Source: Bacteroidota bacterium (GTDB lineage: Bacteria; Bacteroidota; Bacteroidia; Bacteroidales; JAGONC01). From it: a stretch of DNA of 64,000 nt. Shown piece by piece: positions 9,243 to 16,438 of the stretch. The stretch is from contig JAPLDP010000084.1 in NCBI GenBank assembly GCA_026391695.1, positions 26,591-90,590 of the forward strand. The letters are read 5' to 3'. Every line of letters starts with the position of its first letter. Positions within the stretch are counted from its first letter, which is position 1. The translations under genes and the position numbers were made by a program. A model generated the notes under the pieces. It was not told the origin of the DNA, made no database searches, and saw only the letters and a list, made by a program, of their open reading frames with translations.

Positions 9243-9476
9243 GAGCTACGAGCCTCAGGTCTTCAGATATAAATTTCAGGTCTCAGGTCTCAGGTTGCAA
9301 GTTACAGGTTACAAGTCAAATGTTGTATTTCCATTTAATAGTTATTCTAGCTTTAAAGCTAAAACTGAGATTATTGGGATAAAATTTAGAATATAGCAAC
9401 CTGTAACCTGCGACCTGTAACCTGCGATCCGTAACCTGCAACCTACATTCTATTAGTTAATAGCTTGCAGCTCCTA
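9240..9476. repeat. Inverted pair of heptamer arrays between convergent genes
   Basis: Six 7-bp units at 9277-9318 (CAGGTCT twice, CAGGTTG, CAAGTTA, CAGGTTA, CAAGTCA) face seven units at 9396-9444 (GCAACCT, GTAACCT, GCGACCT and variants). The second set is the reverse complement in kind. The outer arms are also inverted: TAGGAGCT at 9240 against AGCTCCTA at the other end. They include the TAG stops of both flanking genes. About 77 bases of AT-rich DNA form the centre. The transcript of either gene would fold into a long imperfect hairpin, possibly a two-way terminator, though I see no U-tract. Confidence 0.85.
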
Positions 9477-9974
9477 TTGATCCGCATACCTCATCACCCT
9501 GTCACTGACATATACCAGCTCAATTCCGGCTGTTGTGAACATCTCTTCAGTTTCATGTGCGAGGTGGTATTTTTTTTCGCAGACGACACGGGTGATACCG
9601 CAATTAATAATGAGCATGGCGCAGGTGTGGCAGGGTGTCATGCGGCAGTACAGGGTGGCATTCTGCAGGGATATGCCCAGTCGCGCAGCCTGGCAGATGG
9701 CATTCTGCTCGGCATGCACGGTACGGACACAATGCTGGCTGATGCTGCCGTCCTCATGGATGATTTTTTTCATCAGATGTCCGATGTCGTCACAATGCGG
9801 CAGTCCGACAGGCGATCCGACATACCCTGTGACGAGGAGCTGCCTGTCACGGGCTATCACACACCCGCTCCTGCCACGGTCACACGTAGCCCGCTTGGCA
9901 ATAGTCTTGGCTACCTCCATGAAATATTCATCCCACGACGGACGATGATACCTTTTTTTTCTGGTTTCTGGCAT
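9474..9974 (-). CDS. dCMP deaminase-family protein
   Basis: This 166-residue cytidine/deoxycytidylate deaminase has the zinc site of the family: His87 and the proton-shuttling Glu89 in VHAEQNA, then Cys115 and Cys118 in PCHTC. The N-terminal half carries GRSGCVIARDRQLLVTGY and a GLPHCDD loop, as in bacterial dCMP deaminases of the ComEB type. The likely reaction is dCMP to dUMP, feeding thymidylate synthesis. Its stop codon lies inside the inverted repeat shared with the permease gene. Substrate is inferred from family resemblance only. Confidence 0.88.
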   Translation of the reverse strand: MPETRKKRYHRPSWDEYFMEVAKTIAKRATCDRGRSGCVIARDRQLLVTGYVGSPVGLPHCDDIGHLMKKIIHEDGSISQHCVRTVHAEQNAICQAARLGISLQNATLYCRMTPCHTCAMLIINCGITRVVCEKKYHLAHETEEMFTTAGIELVYVSDRVMRYADQ

Positions 9975-9987
9975 CTTATTTATTTGG

Positions 9988-10038
9988 CCTCACCCCCCGT
10001 CCCCCTCTCCTCGAAGAGAGGGGGTGAAGGTGGTGAGG
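9988..10038. repeat. C-rich palindromic element (possible MITE)
   Basis: Outer arms CCTCACC (9988-9994) and GGTGAGG (10032-10038) and inner arms CCCCCTCTC (10001-10009) and GAGAGGGGG (10016-10024) form one long hairpin around the loop CTCGAA. It lies between divergent genes, so it is not a terminator. Its composition differs sharply from the AT-rich surroundings. Similar CCCTCTCC palindromes recur in many bacterial genomes, from general memory. Confidence 0.7.
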
Positions 10039-10049
10039 TGGTTTGGTTC

Positions 10050-10075
10050 AATTCCCCGCAACTCGCTGCGGAATT
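10050..10075. repeat. Small hairpin AATTCC-CCGCA...TGCGG-AATT
   Basis: This short palindrome directly follows the C-rich element. CCGCA and TGCGG pair around ACTCGC, extended by AATTCC and AATT flanks. It resembles the hairpin words at 18124 and 53187-53237 in size, though the bases differ. Confidence 0.5.
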
Positions 10076-10237
10076 TGAATCCAGAGCTTGCTATGGAGTT
10101 TATGTCAATTGATTGATTTTTAATATTTTACTACAAAATATTTCAGCCCTGTTTCACATGTCGAAATTATGTCAAATTTAATCAGGAAATGACACTGAAT
10201 AAATTTTTCTATATTTACATGGTCACATTATCGCATC

Positions 10238-11440
10238 ATGATGTCCAGCCGGAATTTAAGGTACACCATGTTCGCCCTTCTTTACTTTGCCCAAGGTTCG
10301 GTACTGGGATACTTCACCTCTTTGAATGCCCTTTACCTGCGCTCCTTTGACCTGCCTATGAGCCAGATAGGCATATTTTCAGCCATTGCCCTGACGCCGA
10401 TGATATTGAAGATATTCTGGGGTATGCTCAGCGACAAGGTGAACCTGTTCGGGCTGGGATACCGCAAGCCATATATCATCATCGGACTACTGATACAAGC
10501 CGGTGGTCAGTTGATCTTTCCCTTTATAAATCCCTCTCATTCATTCGCCCTGTTGACGACTGTGGCTTTCTTCAGTCTGTCGGGCATGGCGCTTTATGAC
10601 ACCTGTACCGATGGGCTGGCACTCGACACTACGCCGCCGGAAGAGAGAGGCAAGGTGCAGGGCATCATGGTTGCAGGGCGGGCTGTGGGTGTAGTCATAA
10701 TCGCAGCTGCCGTCGGTTTTCTTTCCTATCTCACTAACTGGACGGCTGTTTTCATCGCACTGGCCGTCATGACATTACTTCCGTTGCCTCTGGTACTCTT
10801 AACCAGGGAGCCTGTCCATCCTGCCGGACGCACCTTCGTCTGGAAAGCTTTCCGGGCTTTCAGGCGCCGCGATGTTCTGGCTGTGGGCATGCTGGGGCTG
10901 ATCAGTTTCATGATCACCGGCGGCACAAACCAGCTTGTAAATCCCTTTTTGAAAGAAAATTATAATATCACGCTTCTCATGGCCGGGTTTTACACGGCTT
11001 TATGGGGCATTGGCGTCACACTGGGTGGCTTGACAGGAGGCAGGCTCACCGACAGGATCGGGCATCGCCGGGCGGTGGTGGGAGCCATCGTTACGGCACT
11101 CATAGCCATTTTCCTGTTTGCAGTGGTGACAGGTCCGGCTCTGGCCTGGCCTCTGGTATTCTTATTTGGACTGGCTTACGGCTATTATGAAGCGGTTTTC
11201 TTTGCCACATCAATGGCCAAGACTGATATACGCATTGCAGCTTCGATGTTTGCCATCCTCATGGCCATGTCGAATGCAGGCGCCGGCCTGGGATTGGCTG
11301 CCGGCGGCCGCCTCAGCGATATGATCGGCTACCGCTGGACATTTATCCTGTTTGCCGGAATGAACCTGCTGATTCTGCCCCTGTTGCCGGTCATCTTCGG
11401 CAAAAAAAACAATAACAATAAACAAGCGGATACGCAGTAG
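10238..11440 (+). CDS. MFS transporter, AmpG-like
   Basis: This 400-residue major facilitator protein has about twelve hydrophobic segments. The N-terminal loop MLSDKVNLFGLGYRKPYI and the central GGRLTDRIGHRR are the paired MFS A-motifs between helices 2-3 and 8-9. The start LLYFAQGSVLGYF resembles the AmpG/PAT branch, which imports muropeptides or similar compounds, but the substrate cannot be fixed. The tail is an asparagine/lysine-rich cytosolic end. TATATTTA at 10210-10217 is a possible -7 box. The start could also be the second methionine. Confidence 0.8.
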   Translation: MMSSRNLRYTMFALLYFAQGSVLGYFTSLNALYLRSFDLPMSQIGIFSAIALTPMILKIFWGMLSDKVNLFGLGYRKPYIIIGLLIQAGGQLIFPFINPSHSFALLTTVAFFSLSGMALYDTCTDGLALDTTPPEERGKVQGIMVAGRAVGVVIIAAAVGFLSYLTNWTAVFIALAVMTLLPLPLVLLTREPVHPAGRTFVWKAFRAFRRRDVLAVGMLGLISFMITGGTNQLVNPFLKENYNITLLMAGFYTALWGIGVTLGGLTGGRLTDRIGHRRAVVGAIVTALIAIFLFAVVTGPALAWPLVFLFGLAYGYYEAVFFATSMAKTDIRIAASMFAILMAMSNAGAGLGLAAGGRLSDMIGYRWTFILFAGMNLLILPLLPVIFGKKNNNNKQADTQ

Positions 11441-11458
11441 TCATTGCTACCATACTAT

Positions 11459-11550
11459 CGTAACTACGTTGCTATTGGATGCCGCGCCTACGGCACTATT
11501 GGATGTCGCAACTACGTTGCTATTGGATGGCGCGACTACGTCGCTAACCG
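11459..11550. repeat. Degenerate tandem repeat of about 24 bases
   Basis: Three to four copies of a unit containing ACTACGTTGCTATTGGATG follow one another with changes, for example CTACGGCACTATTGGATG and ACTACGTCGCTAACCG. They follow the MFS gene stop and lead directly into hairpin repeats at 11555. No ORF is present in this gap of about 300 bases. Confidence 0.75.
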
Positions 11551-11554
11551 CATA

Positions 11555-11636
11555 ATTCCGTTAGAACGAAATTTAATAGCTTATTAAATGCCGCGACTAC
11601 TCATTGCATAGTTCCGTTAGGAACGAAATTCAATAG
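11555..11636. repeat. Two hairpin repeats with tail CGAAATTCAATAG
   Basis: Copy one (11555-11579) has a damaged stem: TTCC-GTTA-GAAC. Copy two (11611-11636) has a perfect one: GTTCC-GTTA-GGAAC. Both end in the tail CGAAATTYAATAG. The same tail occurs after different stems at 14566-14638. The rest of the gap to 11716 has no gene. Confidence 0.75.
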
Positions 11637-11716
11637 CCCTGTAAGGGCGACAGATTTTTAATAACGATGCGGTGATTAATGAAACAGGAAAAATTAGGCC
11701 AGCTTTTCCGATTGCA

Positions 11717-11748
11717 TTTGTTCTCCATGAATATATATAGTATCTTTA
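11717..11748 (+). promoter_or_regulatory. Bacteroidota promoter TTTG-N20-TATCTTTA
   Basis: TTTG (11717-11720) and TATCTTTA (11741-11748) are 20 bases apart, close to the Bacteroidota consensus TTTG-N19-21-TAnnTTTG. Transcription would start near 11753, after the ATG at 11750, so translation probably begins at the ATG at 11774. Confidence 0.5.
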
Positions 11749-11773
11749 GATGCGCAAAATTTTACTATTTATC

Positions 11774-13270
11774 ATGAATTTCAAATGGCATTTGTATTTA
11801 CTAATTGCGTTCTGTCACATGAACTTTTACCCCATATTAACAGCACAGCCGTTAGTATGGGATAAAGAATATCGTTTCTTCGAGGATTATCAAGGATATT
11901 TCACTAAAATCCTTCAAGTAAATAACGGTGATTTATTTCTGGCAGGATATGCTGAATACGATTATTACGAATATACTCCGGGTTTTATGAGGATCGATTC
12001 GAACGGTACTAAAATCTGGGATATTTCCTATACTTTTCCTTATACATTTCATCAAGAGATTACAAATACCCTTGTGCAAAAGCCTGATGTGGATATTTTC
12101 TATTCATTCAGCTTTAATCCACTGTGGCCTGTACCTATAAATGAGGGTTTAAAAAGACAAGAGTCTCTTAACGATTGCTGGCTGATTAAAATTAATGGCA
12201 ATGGTGATACTTTGTTAAAAAAATATAGCACAGATATTGGTTGGGTGAATGACCTGTTATGGGACAATGGATACCTGGTTGCTGTCGGCAGTACAAATTA
12301 TGAAGAACAGAATCCATGGGAATATCATAGTAAGGCAACTATTTTGGTATTAGACACCTCAGGAAATGTATCACTGAGAAAAGAGTTTCTGACTGACGTC
12401 GACGCCAGGGCCAGTTCGATTATTAAACAGCCCGATGGCGGTTATTATGTAGTGGGAGCAATAGTAAGTTATTCTATTGAATGGGGGTGGGTTCCCGATG
12501 GGATGTTTTTGGTGGAATTTGATCCAGCCTTTAATCATATCTGGACGTATATTTCAGAAGATCTGTATAGCGAGAGTACAAAAATTATTCATTGTTCAGA
12601 TGGTAATTTTGCAATTATCGGCGATGGTTATAATCCGGAAACTGAGAACAGGGATATTATATTATGGAGGCTTAATGCCGACACGGTCATTTATCAGAAA
12701 CAGTTTTATGATATCTCAAATTCTGACTATGCCTATTCCTTAAAACAAACCAATGACAGTGGCTTTATATTTTGTGGTTCTATTTCCCCGCAAAACTATT
12801 CATATCCAGCGTTCTTTTACATGAAGACCAACAAAGATGGGATGGAAGATTGGCAATGGAATTATGGATATTACTATGAAGCTTTCGATGTTATTTTAAA
12901 TGGAAATACAGGATATTATGTTGTCGGGCATGGTATTCATGCAAAACTTGTTAAAGCGGATTTGACAGGTTATGGTCTAAATGTGTCAATTGACGATCAT
13001 CAATTCAAAACAGGCAAAAACCTGATCAAAATTTATCCTAATCCGGCTTATGAAGAGGTGAGCATAAGTTTAAAAAATACAGAGGACAACCCGGATATTA
13101 TAATTCAATATTTTAATGATGTTGGAAGGAAAGTGTTTGAAACCAAGATTCATAAAGGGCAAAAGGAGATCGCTGTGGATGTCGCAGGGTGGCAGCCGGG
13201 GCTGTATATTGCCATGGTCACAAGCCAGGGAAAAGTCGCGGGGAAAGAAAAATTTGTGGTGATGAATTAA
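11774..13270 (+). CDS. T9SS-exported protein with C-terminal sorting domain
   Basis: The protein is 498 residues from this ATG, or 506 from one at 11750 that lies on the promoter -7 box. It begins with a hydrophobic signal segment ending near LTAQ. The middle is a series of repeats with blocks such as KQPDGGYYVVG and KQTNDSGFIFCGS, typical of bacterial beta-propeller-like surface proteins. The last 80 residues form a type IX secretion sorting domain: IKIYPNPAYEEVSISL, then PGLYIAMV and a basic end. It is likely exported across the outer membrane and anchored or released. Its function is unknown. The gene is more AT-rich than its neighbours. Confidence 0.85.
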   Translation: MNFKWHLYLLIAFCHMNFYPILTAQPLVWDKEYRFFEDYQGYFTKILQVNNGDLFLAGYAEYDYYEYTPGFMRIDSNGTKIWDISYTFPYTFHQEITNTLVQKPDVDIFYSFSFNPLWPVPINEGLKRQESLNDCWLIKINGNGDTLLKKYSTDIGWVNDLLWDNGYLVAVGSTNYEEQNPWEYHSKATILVLDTSGNVSLRKEFLTDVDARASSIIKQPDGGYYVVGAIVSYSIEWGWVPDGMFLVEFDPAFNHIWTYISEDLYSESTKIIHCSDGNFAIIGDGYNPETENRDIILWRLNADTVIYQKQFYDISNSDYAYSLKQTNDSGFIFCGSISPQNYSYPAFFYMKTNKDGMEDWQWNYGYYYEAFDVILNGNTGYYVVGHGIHAKLVKADLTGYGLNVSIDDHQFKTGKNLIKIYPNPAYEEVSISLKNTEDNPDIIIQYFNDVGRKVFETKIHKGQKEIAVDVAGWQPGLYIAMVTSQGKVAGKEKFVVMN

Positions 13271-13272
13271 AA

Positions 13273-13365
13273 GATTGAGCGATGGCCGATGGCTGATTGA
13301 GCGATATTCGATGGAGAACCTCGGCCATCGTGTAATCGTTCAATCGTTCAATCGCCCAATCACTT
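13273..13365. repeat. Inverted pair of 7/8-bp word arrays between convergent genes
   Basis: The left arm (13273-13318) has GATTGAGC, GATGGCC, GATGGCT, GATTGAGC, GATATTC and GATGGAG. The right arm (13321-13365), read on the other strand, has GATTGGGC, GATTGAAC, GATTGAAC, GATTACAC and GATGGCC. The two arms face each other between convergent genes and reach the stop codons of both, as at 9240. Unit length here mixes 7 and 8. Confidence 0.8.
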
Positions 13366-13917
13366 CCTGATCTCTTCCATCACCGTTTTCACCCTGCGGT
13401 ACAGCTCCTCTTTCGTGCCGTCGTTTATTAACGAATAATCCGCATGCCTGATGCACCACAGGATGTTCTGCTTATTCGGATCGGCCGAACTCATTTCGCG
13501 CTGTTCATTATCGAGGAATGTTTCAAAGCTGATGCGGTCGGTATTTGAATTTCGTACGACAATACGTTCGTATCGTATCAGAGGATGCGCATCAACAGAG
13601 AACAGGTAAAAATTCCCTTTTTTCCGGAGTGATTCCACCTCACCCGGTGTGCGTATGCTTTCAATCACGCAATCACGGCCCGATCTGCTGGCTCTCTCGT
13701 AGAGCTGGTCAATGATATAGGAAGGCGAATGACGCGTACGGAGCTCATTGGCTACCAATGTCATGCTGTCGCGGTTTACAGGCAGTCCTCTATGAAAAAT
13801 TTTTTCAGTCAGAAATTCCCTGACTGAAAAATGATTAAAATGCTCCTTTTCAACAAGATACTCAACGATAGCACCCTTTCCTGCACCCAATGTTCCTGTT
13901 ATCCCGATAATGAGCAT
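13360..13917 (-). CDS. P-loop nucleotide kinase-like protein
   Basis: This 185-residue protein opens with a P-loop, GTLGAGKG at residues 8-15, followed by LREFL-like and RDSM helices seen in small nucleoside/nucleotide kinases of the AAA_18/UPF0200 type. Later segments include ESIRTPGEVESLRKKG and DAHPLIRYERI, which resemble dephospho-CoA kinase and deoxynucleotide kinase lids. Substrate cannot be decided. It is followed 12 bases upstream by the LOG-family gene on the same strand, so the two are probably co-transcribed. Its stop codon lies at the edge of an inverted word array. Confidence 0.65.
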   Translation of the reverse strand: MLIIGITGTLGAGKGAIVEYLVEKEHFNHFSVREFLTEKIFHRGLPVNRDSMTLVANELRTRHSPSYIIDQLYERASRSGRDCVIESIRTPGEVESLRKKGNFYLFSVDAHPLIRYERIVVRNSNTDRISFETFLDNEQREMSSADPNKQNILWCIRHADYSLINDGTKEELYRRVKTVMEEIRK

Positions 13918-13929
13918 AGAGTGTATTCC

Positions 13930-14520
13930 TTAAAGTATGTGTTTCAGTTCATCGACCCATTTACTGTCGACCATGACAGGCTTGTATGTTTCTAATTTTT
14001 CCAGCAGCCGTGAAGCATCATCATCAATGATGAGGTTATTCCTGTGTTCGGTGCGCAAAAACCGTTCGCTGACACAATGGTCAAGGTACCGGATCAGGTG
14101 ATCAAAATAGCCGTCGATGTTGAAAAGCGCAAGCGGCTTTTTGACGATTTCGAGCTGCGACCAGGAGAGTATTTCAGCCAGTTCATCGAGTGTGCCCAAG
14201 CCGCCGGGCAAAGCTATAAAGGCATCCGACAGCCCGGTGATGGTGGTCTTGCGATCATGCATCGAGTTGACAATATGAATCTCGTTAAGACCTGTGTGGG
14301 CGATTTCTTTGCTGACCAGAATATGTGGCATGACACCTATGGCATATCCGCCATGTTCAAGTGTGCTGTCGGCAAGGATCTTCATCAGCCCGATATTGGC
14401 GCCGCCATAGACTAACCGGATACCTTTTACGGCCAGCAGCCTGCCGAGTTCAGCGGTATGTTTCTTGTACACACCGTTACGGCCCATGCTGGATCCACAA
14501 AAGACGCCGATGCTTTTCAT
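13930..14520 (-). CDS. LOG family protein (TIGR00730)
   Basis: This 196-residue protein has the LOG/lysine-decarboxylase-like signature PGGLGTLDE at residues 105-113, plus MHDRK at 87-91. The N-terminus MKSIGVFCGSS is the usual Rossmann start. Members are nucleotide 5'-monophosphate phosphoribohydrolases, first known from cytokinin activation. The frame extends upstream to 14583, but the extra residues are encoded by a hairpin repeat, so the ATG at 14520 is chosen. It is likely co-transcribed with the P-loop kinase gene. Substrate in this organism is unknown. Confidence 0.88.
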   Translation of the reverse strand: MKSIGVFCGSSMGRNGVYKKHTAELGRLLAVKGIRLVYGGANIGLMKILADSTLEHGGYAIGVMPHILVSKEIAHTGLNEIHIVNSMHDRKTTITGLSDAFIALPGGLGTLDELAEILSWSQLEIVKKPLALFNIDGYFDHLIRYLDHCVSERFLRTEHRNNLIIDDDASRLLEKLETYKPVMVDSKWVDELKHIL

Positions 14521-14565
14521 AACCGGATATGTTATCTGCACAAAATTAAAAATAATTCCTACAGA

Positions 14566-14638
14566 GTCCCATCGGGACGACATTTAATAGAAAAATGAAA
14601 AATTTCCAATAGAGTCCCATCGGGACGAAATTCAATAG
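14566..14638. repeat. Two hairpin repeats GTCCC-ATC-GGGAC with constant tail
   Basis: Copies at 14566-14590 and 14614-14638 each have the stem GTCCC/GGGAC followed by CGACATTTAATAG or CGAAATTCAATAG. The tail equals that at 11555-11636, while the stem bases differ but still pair. They lie just upstream of the LOG gene. The rest of the gap to 14776 holds a further small hairpin (ATCCCGAC...GTCGGGA, about 14722-14742) and a heptamer array. Confidence 0.8.
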
Positions 14639-14744
14639 AAAAACGAAAAATATTCCTAATTTTGAAATGTTGCATCATCAATCAATCGGGATATGAAGTT
14701 GAACGAGGCGAAGCCGAGTGAAATCCCGACGAAAGTCGGGAGAT

Positions 14745-14772
14745 GAAAAATGAAAAATGAAAAATGAAGAAT
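14745..14772. repeat. Heptamer array (GAAAAAT)x3 plus GAAGAAT
   Basis: Four 7-bp units end five bases before the manA start codon at 14777. It is low complexity but keeps the 7-bp period seen elsewhere. Confidence 0.6.
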
Positions 14773-14776
14773 AAAC

Positions 14777-15763
14777 ATGAATACATTATATCCGTTAAAA
14801 TTCAAGCCAATATATAAAGACAAGATCTGGGGAGGGCAGAAGATCAGGACTGTGCTGGGCATGGATTTTTCACCGCTGCCCAACTGTGGCGAAGTGTGGG
14901 TTCTTTCAGGTTATGAAGGCAGCCAGAGCATCGTCGACAATGGATTTCTGGCAGGAAATGAACTCAATGAGCTGGTGGAGGTATACATGGATGATCTGGT
15001 GGGTGGTAATGCTTTCGAGAGATTTGGCAACGAATTCCCCATCCTGATCAAATTCATCAATTCGAACGATTATCTCTCCGTACAGGTGCATCCCGATGAT
15101 GAGATTGCAGCCCTGCGGCATGACAGCCAGGGTAAGAATGAAATGTGGTATATCGTCCAGGCCGATGAAGGTTCCGAGCTCATCTCAGGATTTAACCGCA
15201 AGATCGACAGGGACGTTTTTGTCAGATATCTCAAAGAAAAAAATCTGAAAAAAATTCTCAATGTTGAGAAAGTGCTTAAAGGAGATGTGTTCTTTATTCC
15301 CACCGGACGGATACACTCACTTGGCCCGGGCATTCTTTTAACAGAGATTCAGCAGACTTCCGACCTGACCTACCGCGTTTATGACTGGGACCGCGTTGAT
15401 GAAAAGGGAAAATCACGTGAATTGCATATTGTACAGGCTCTCGACGCCATGGATTATAATTTTTACAAGGATTATAAAACCTCTTACGTCAAACAACTTA
15501 ATCGTACCGTGCAACTGGTAAAAAGTCCCTGGTTCAGCACAAACCTTCTCCATATTGACCGGCCTATTGGCAAAGATTTTAATGCCATTGATTCATTTGT
15601 AATCTATCTCTGCATAAAAGGAGATGTGAACATCCATTACACCGGTGGCATGGAAAATCTGAAGATGGGCGAGACCGTGCTGATCCCTGCAGCCATCGCA
15701 TCCGAGATAACCCTGTTTCCCAGAATTGAATCAAAACTCATCGAGGTATATATTGAGCAATGA
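14777..15763 (+). CDS. manA: Mannose-6-phosphate isomerase, class I
   Basis: This 328-residue cupin enzyme interconverts mannose 6-phosphate and fructose 6-phosphate and supplies GDP-mannose for glycans. The zinc ligands are visible: Gln103 and His105 in SVQVHPDD, Glu122 in KNEMWY, and His180 in PTGRIHSLG. The following QQTSDLTYRVYDWDR is the usual active-site strand. Length fits the short bacterial type. The start codon comes five bases after a heptamer array. It stands alone between the repeat-rich gap and the TlpA-like gene. Confidence 0.92.
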   Translation: MNTLYPLKFKPIYKDKIWGGQKIRTVLGMDFSPLPNCGEVWVLSGYEGSQSIVDNGFLAGNELNELVEVYMDDLVGGNAFERFGNEFPILIKFINSNDYLSVQVHPDDEIAALRHDSQGKNEMWYIVQADEGSELISGFNRKIDRDVFVRYLKEKNLKKILNVEKVLKGDVFFIPTGRIHSLGPGILLTEIQQTSDLTYRVYDWDRVDEKGKSRELHIVQALDAMDYNFYKDYKTSYVKQLNRTVQLVKSPWFSTNLLHIDRPIGKDFNAIDSFVIYLCIKGDVNIHYTGGMENLKMGETVLIPAAIASEITLFPRIESKLIEVYIEQ

Positions 15764-15882
15764 GCCCATCCTGAGATCTTAGAAATAAATTAAATAAGAT
15801 TCAGGTTCAGCATCTTTAAAAAAAATCCTGTATTTTTGGCAGGCATTTTGAGAAGCCAAAGCGTCAATTTTAAAGTGGATTT

Positions 15883-16404
15883 ATGAAAAAAACGTTTTTC
15901 TTCCTGGTTTTATTTCTTCTTGGCTTGGTTGTTATTGCGCAGAATGACGAGGGCAAATTGCGTAAGCTCCCTTCAGTGATGATAAAAAATGTGAGGGGCG
16001 AAAATTTCAACACGGCCGACATCTCCAATAACGGCAAGCCTGTCATCATCAGTTTCTGGGCTTTATGGTGCAAGCCATGCATCAAAGAATTGACGACCAT
16101 TGCGGATGTTTATGATGATTGGCGTGAAGAAACCGGCGTTAAGCTCATCGCTGTGTCAATAGATGATGCCAGGTCATCGTCGAATGTGCAGCCGACGGTG
16201 AATGGAAAAGGATGGGAATATGAAGTCATTTTAGACCAGAATGGTGATTTCAAGCGTGCCATGAACGTCGGCGTCATTCCCCATACTTTTTTGGTGAATG
16301 GCAAAGGTGAGATCGTCTGGCAGCACACCTCTTTTGTTGAAGGAGGCGAACTGGAACTCATCGGCAAGGTCAGGGCATTGATCGCCGGTCAACCCTTGGA
16401 GTGA
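15883..16404 (+). CDS. TlpA-like thioredoxin-fold protein, exported
   Basis: This 173-residue protein has an N-terminal signal peptide ending near VIAQ (residue 20) and a TlpA/AhpC-type thioredoxin domain. The redox site is WCKPC, Cys63 and Cys66, and a cis-proline sits in VIPHTFLV. It probably works in the periplasm as a thiol-disulfide reductase. A TATTTTTG box at 15831-15838 may be its -7 element. The DUF6029 and Omp28 genes follow on the same strand with short gaps, so the three may act together on envelope proteins. Partner proteins are not known. Confidence 0.88.
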   Translation: MKKTFFFLVLFLLGLVVIAQNDEGKLRKLPSVMIKNVRGENFNTADISNNGKPVIISFWALWCKPCIKELTTIADVYDDWREETGVKLIAVSIDDARSSSNVQPTVNGKGWEYEVILDQNGDFKRAMNVGVIPHTFLVNGKGEIVWQHTSFVEGGELELIGKVRALIAGQPLE

Positions 16405-16438
16405 AAAATATCATCCTCTACTATATTTAATTGTTACT

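Noticed and set aside
10041..10085. tRNA-like T-arm (GGTTCAATTCC)
   Set aside because: No anticodon arm, D-arm or matching acceptor stem upstream; the sequence is part of a palindromic repeat.
9465..10112. Open frame of 215 codons on the plus strand
   Set aside because: It runs antisense through the dCMP deaminase gene and then into palindromic repeats; the deaminase zinc motifs show which strand is coding.
14521..14583. Longer LOG-family start at 14583
   Set aside because: The added residues are encoded by a hairpin repeat; MKSIGVFCGSS is the family start.
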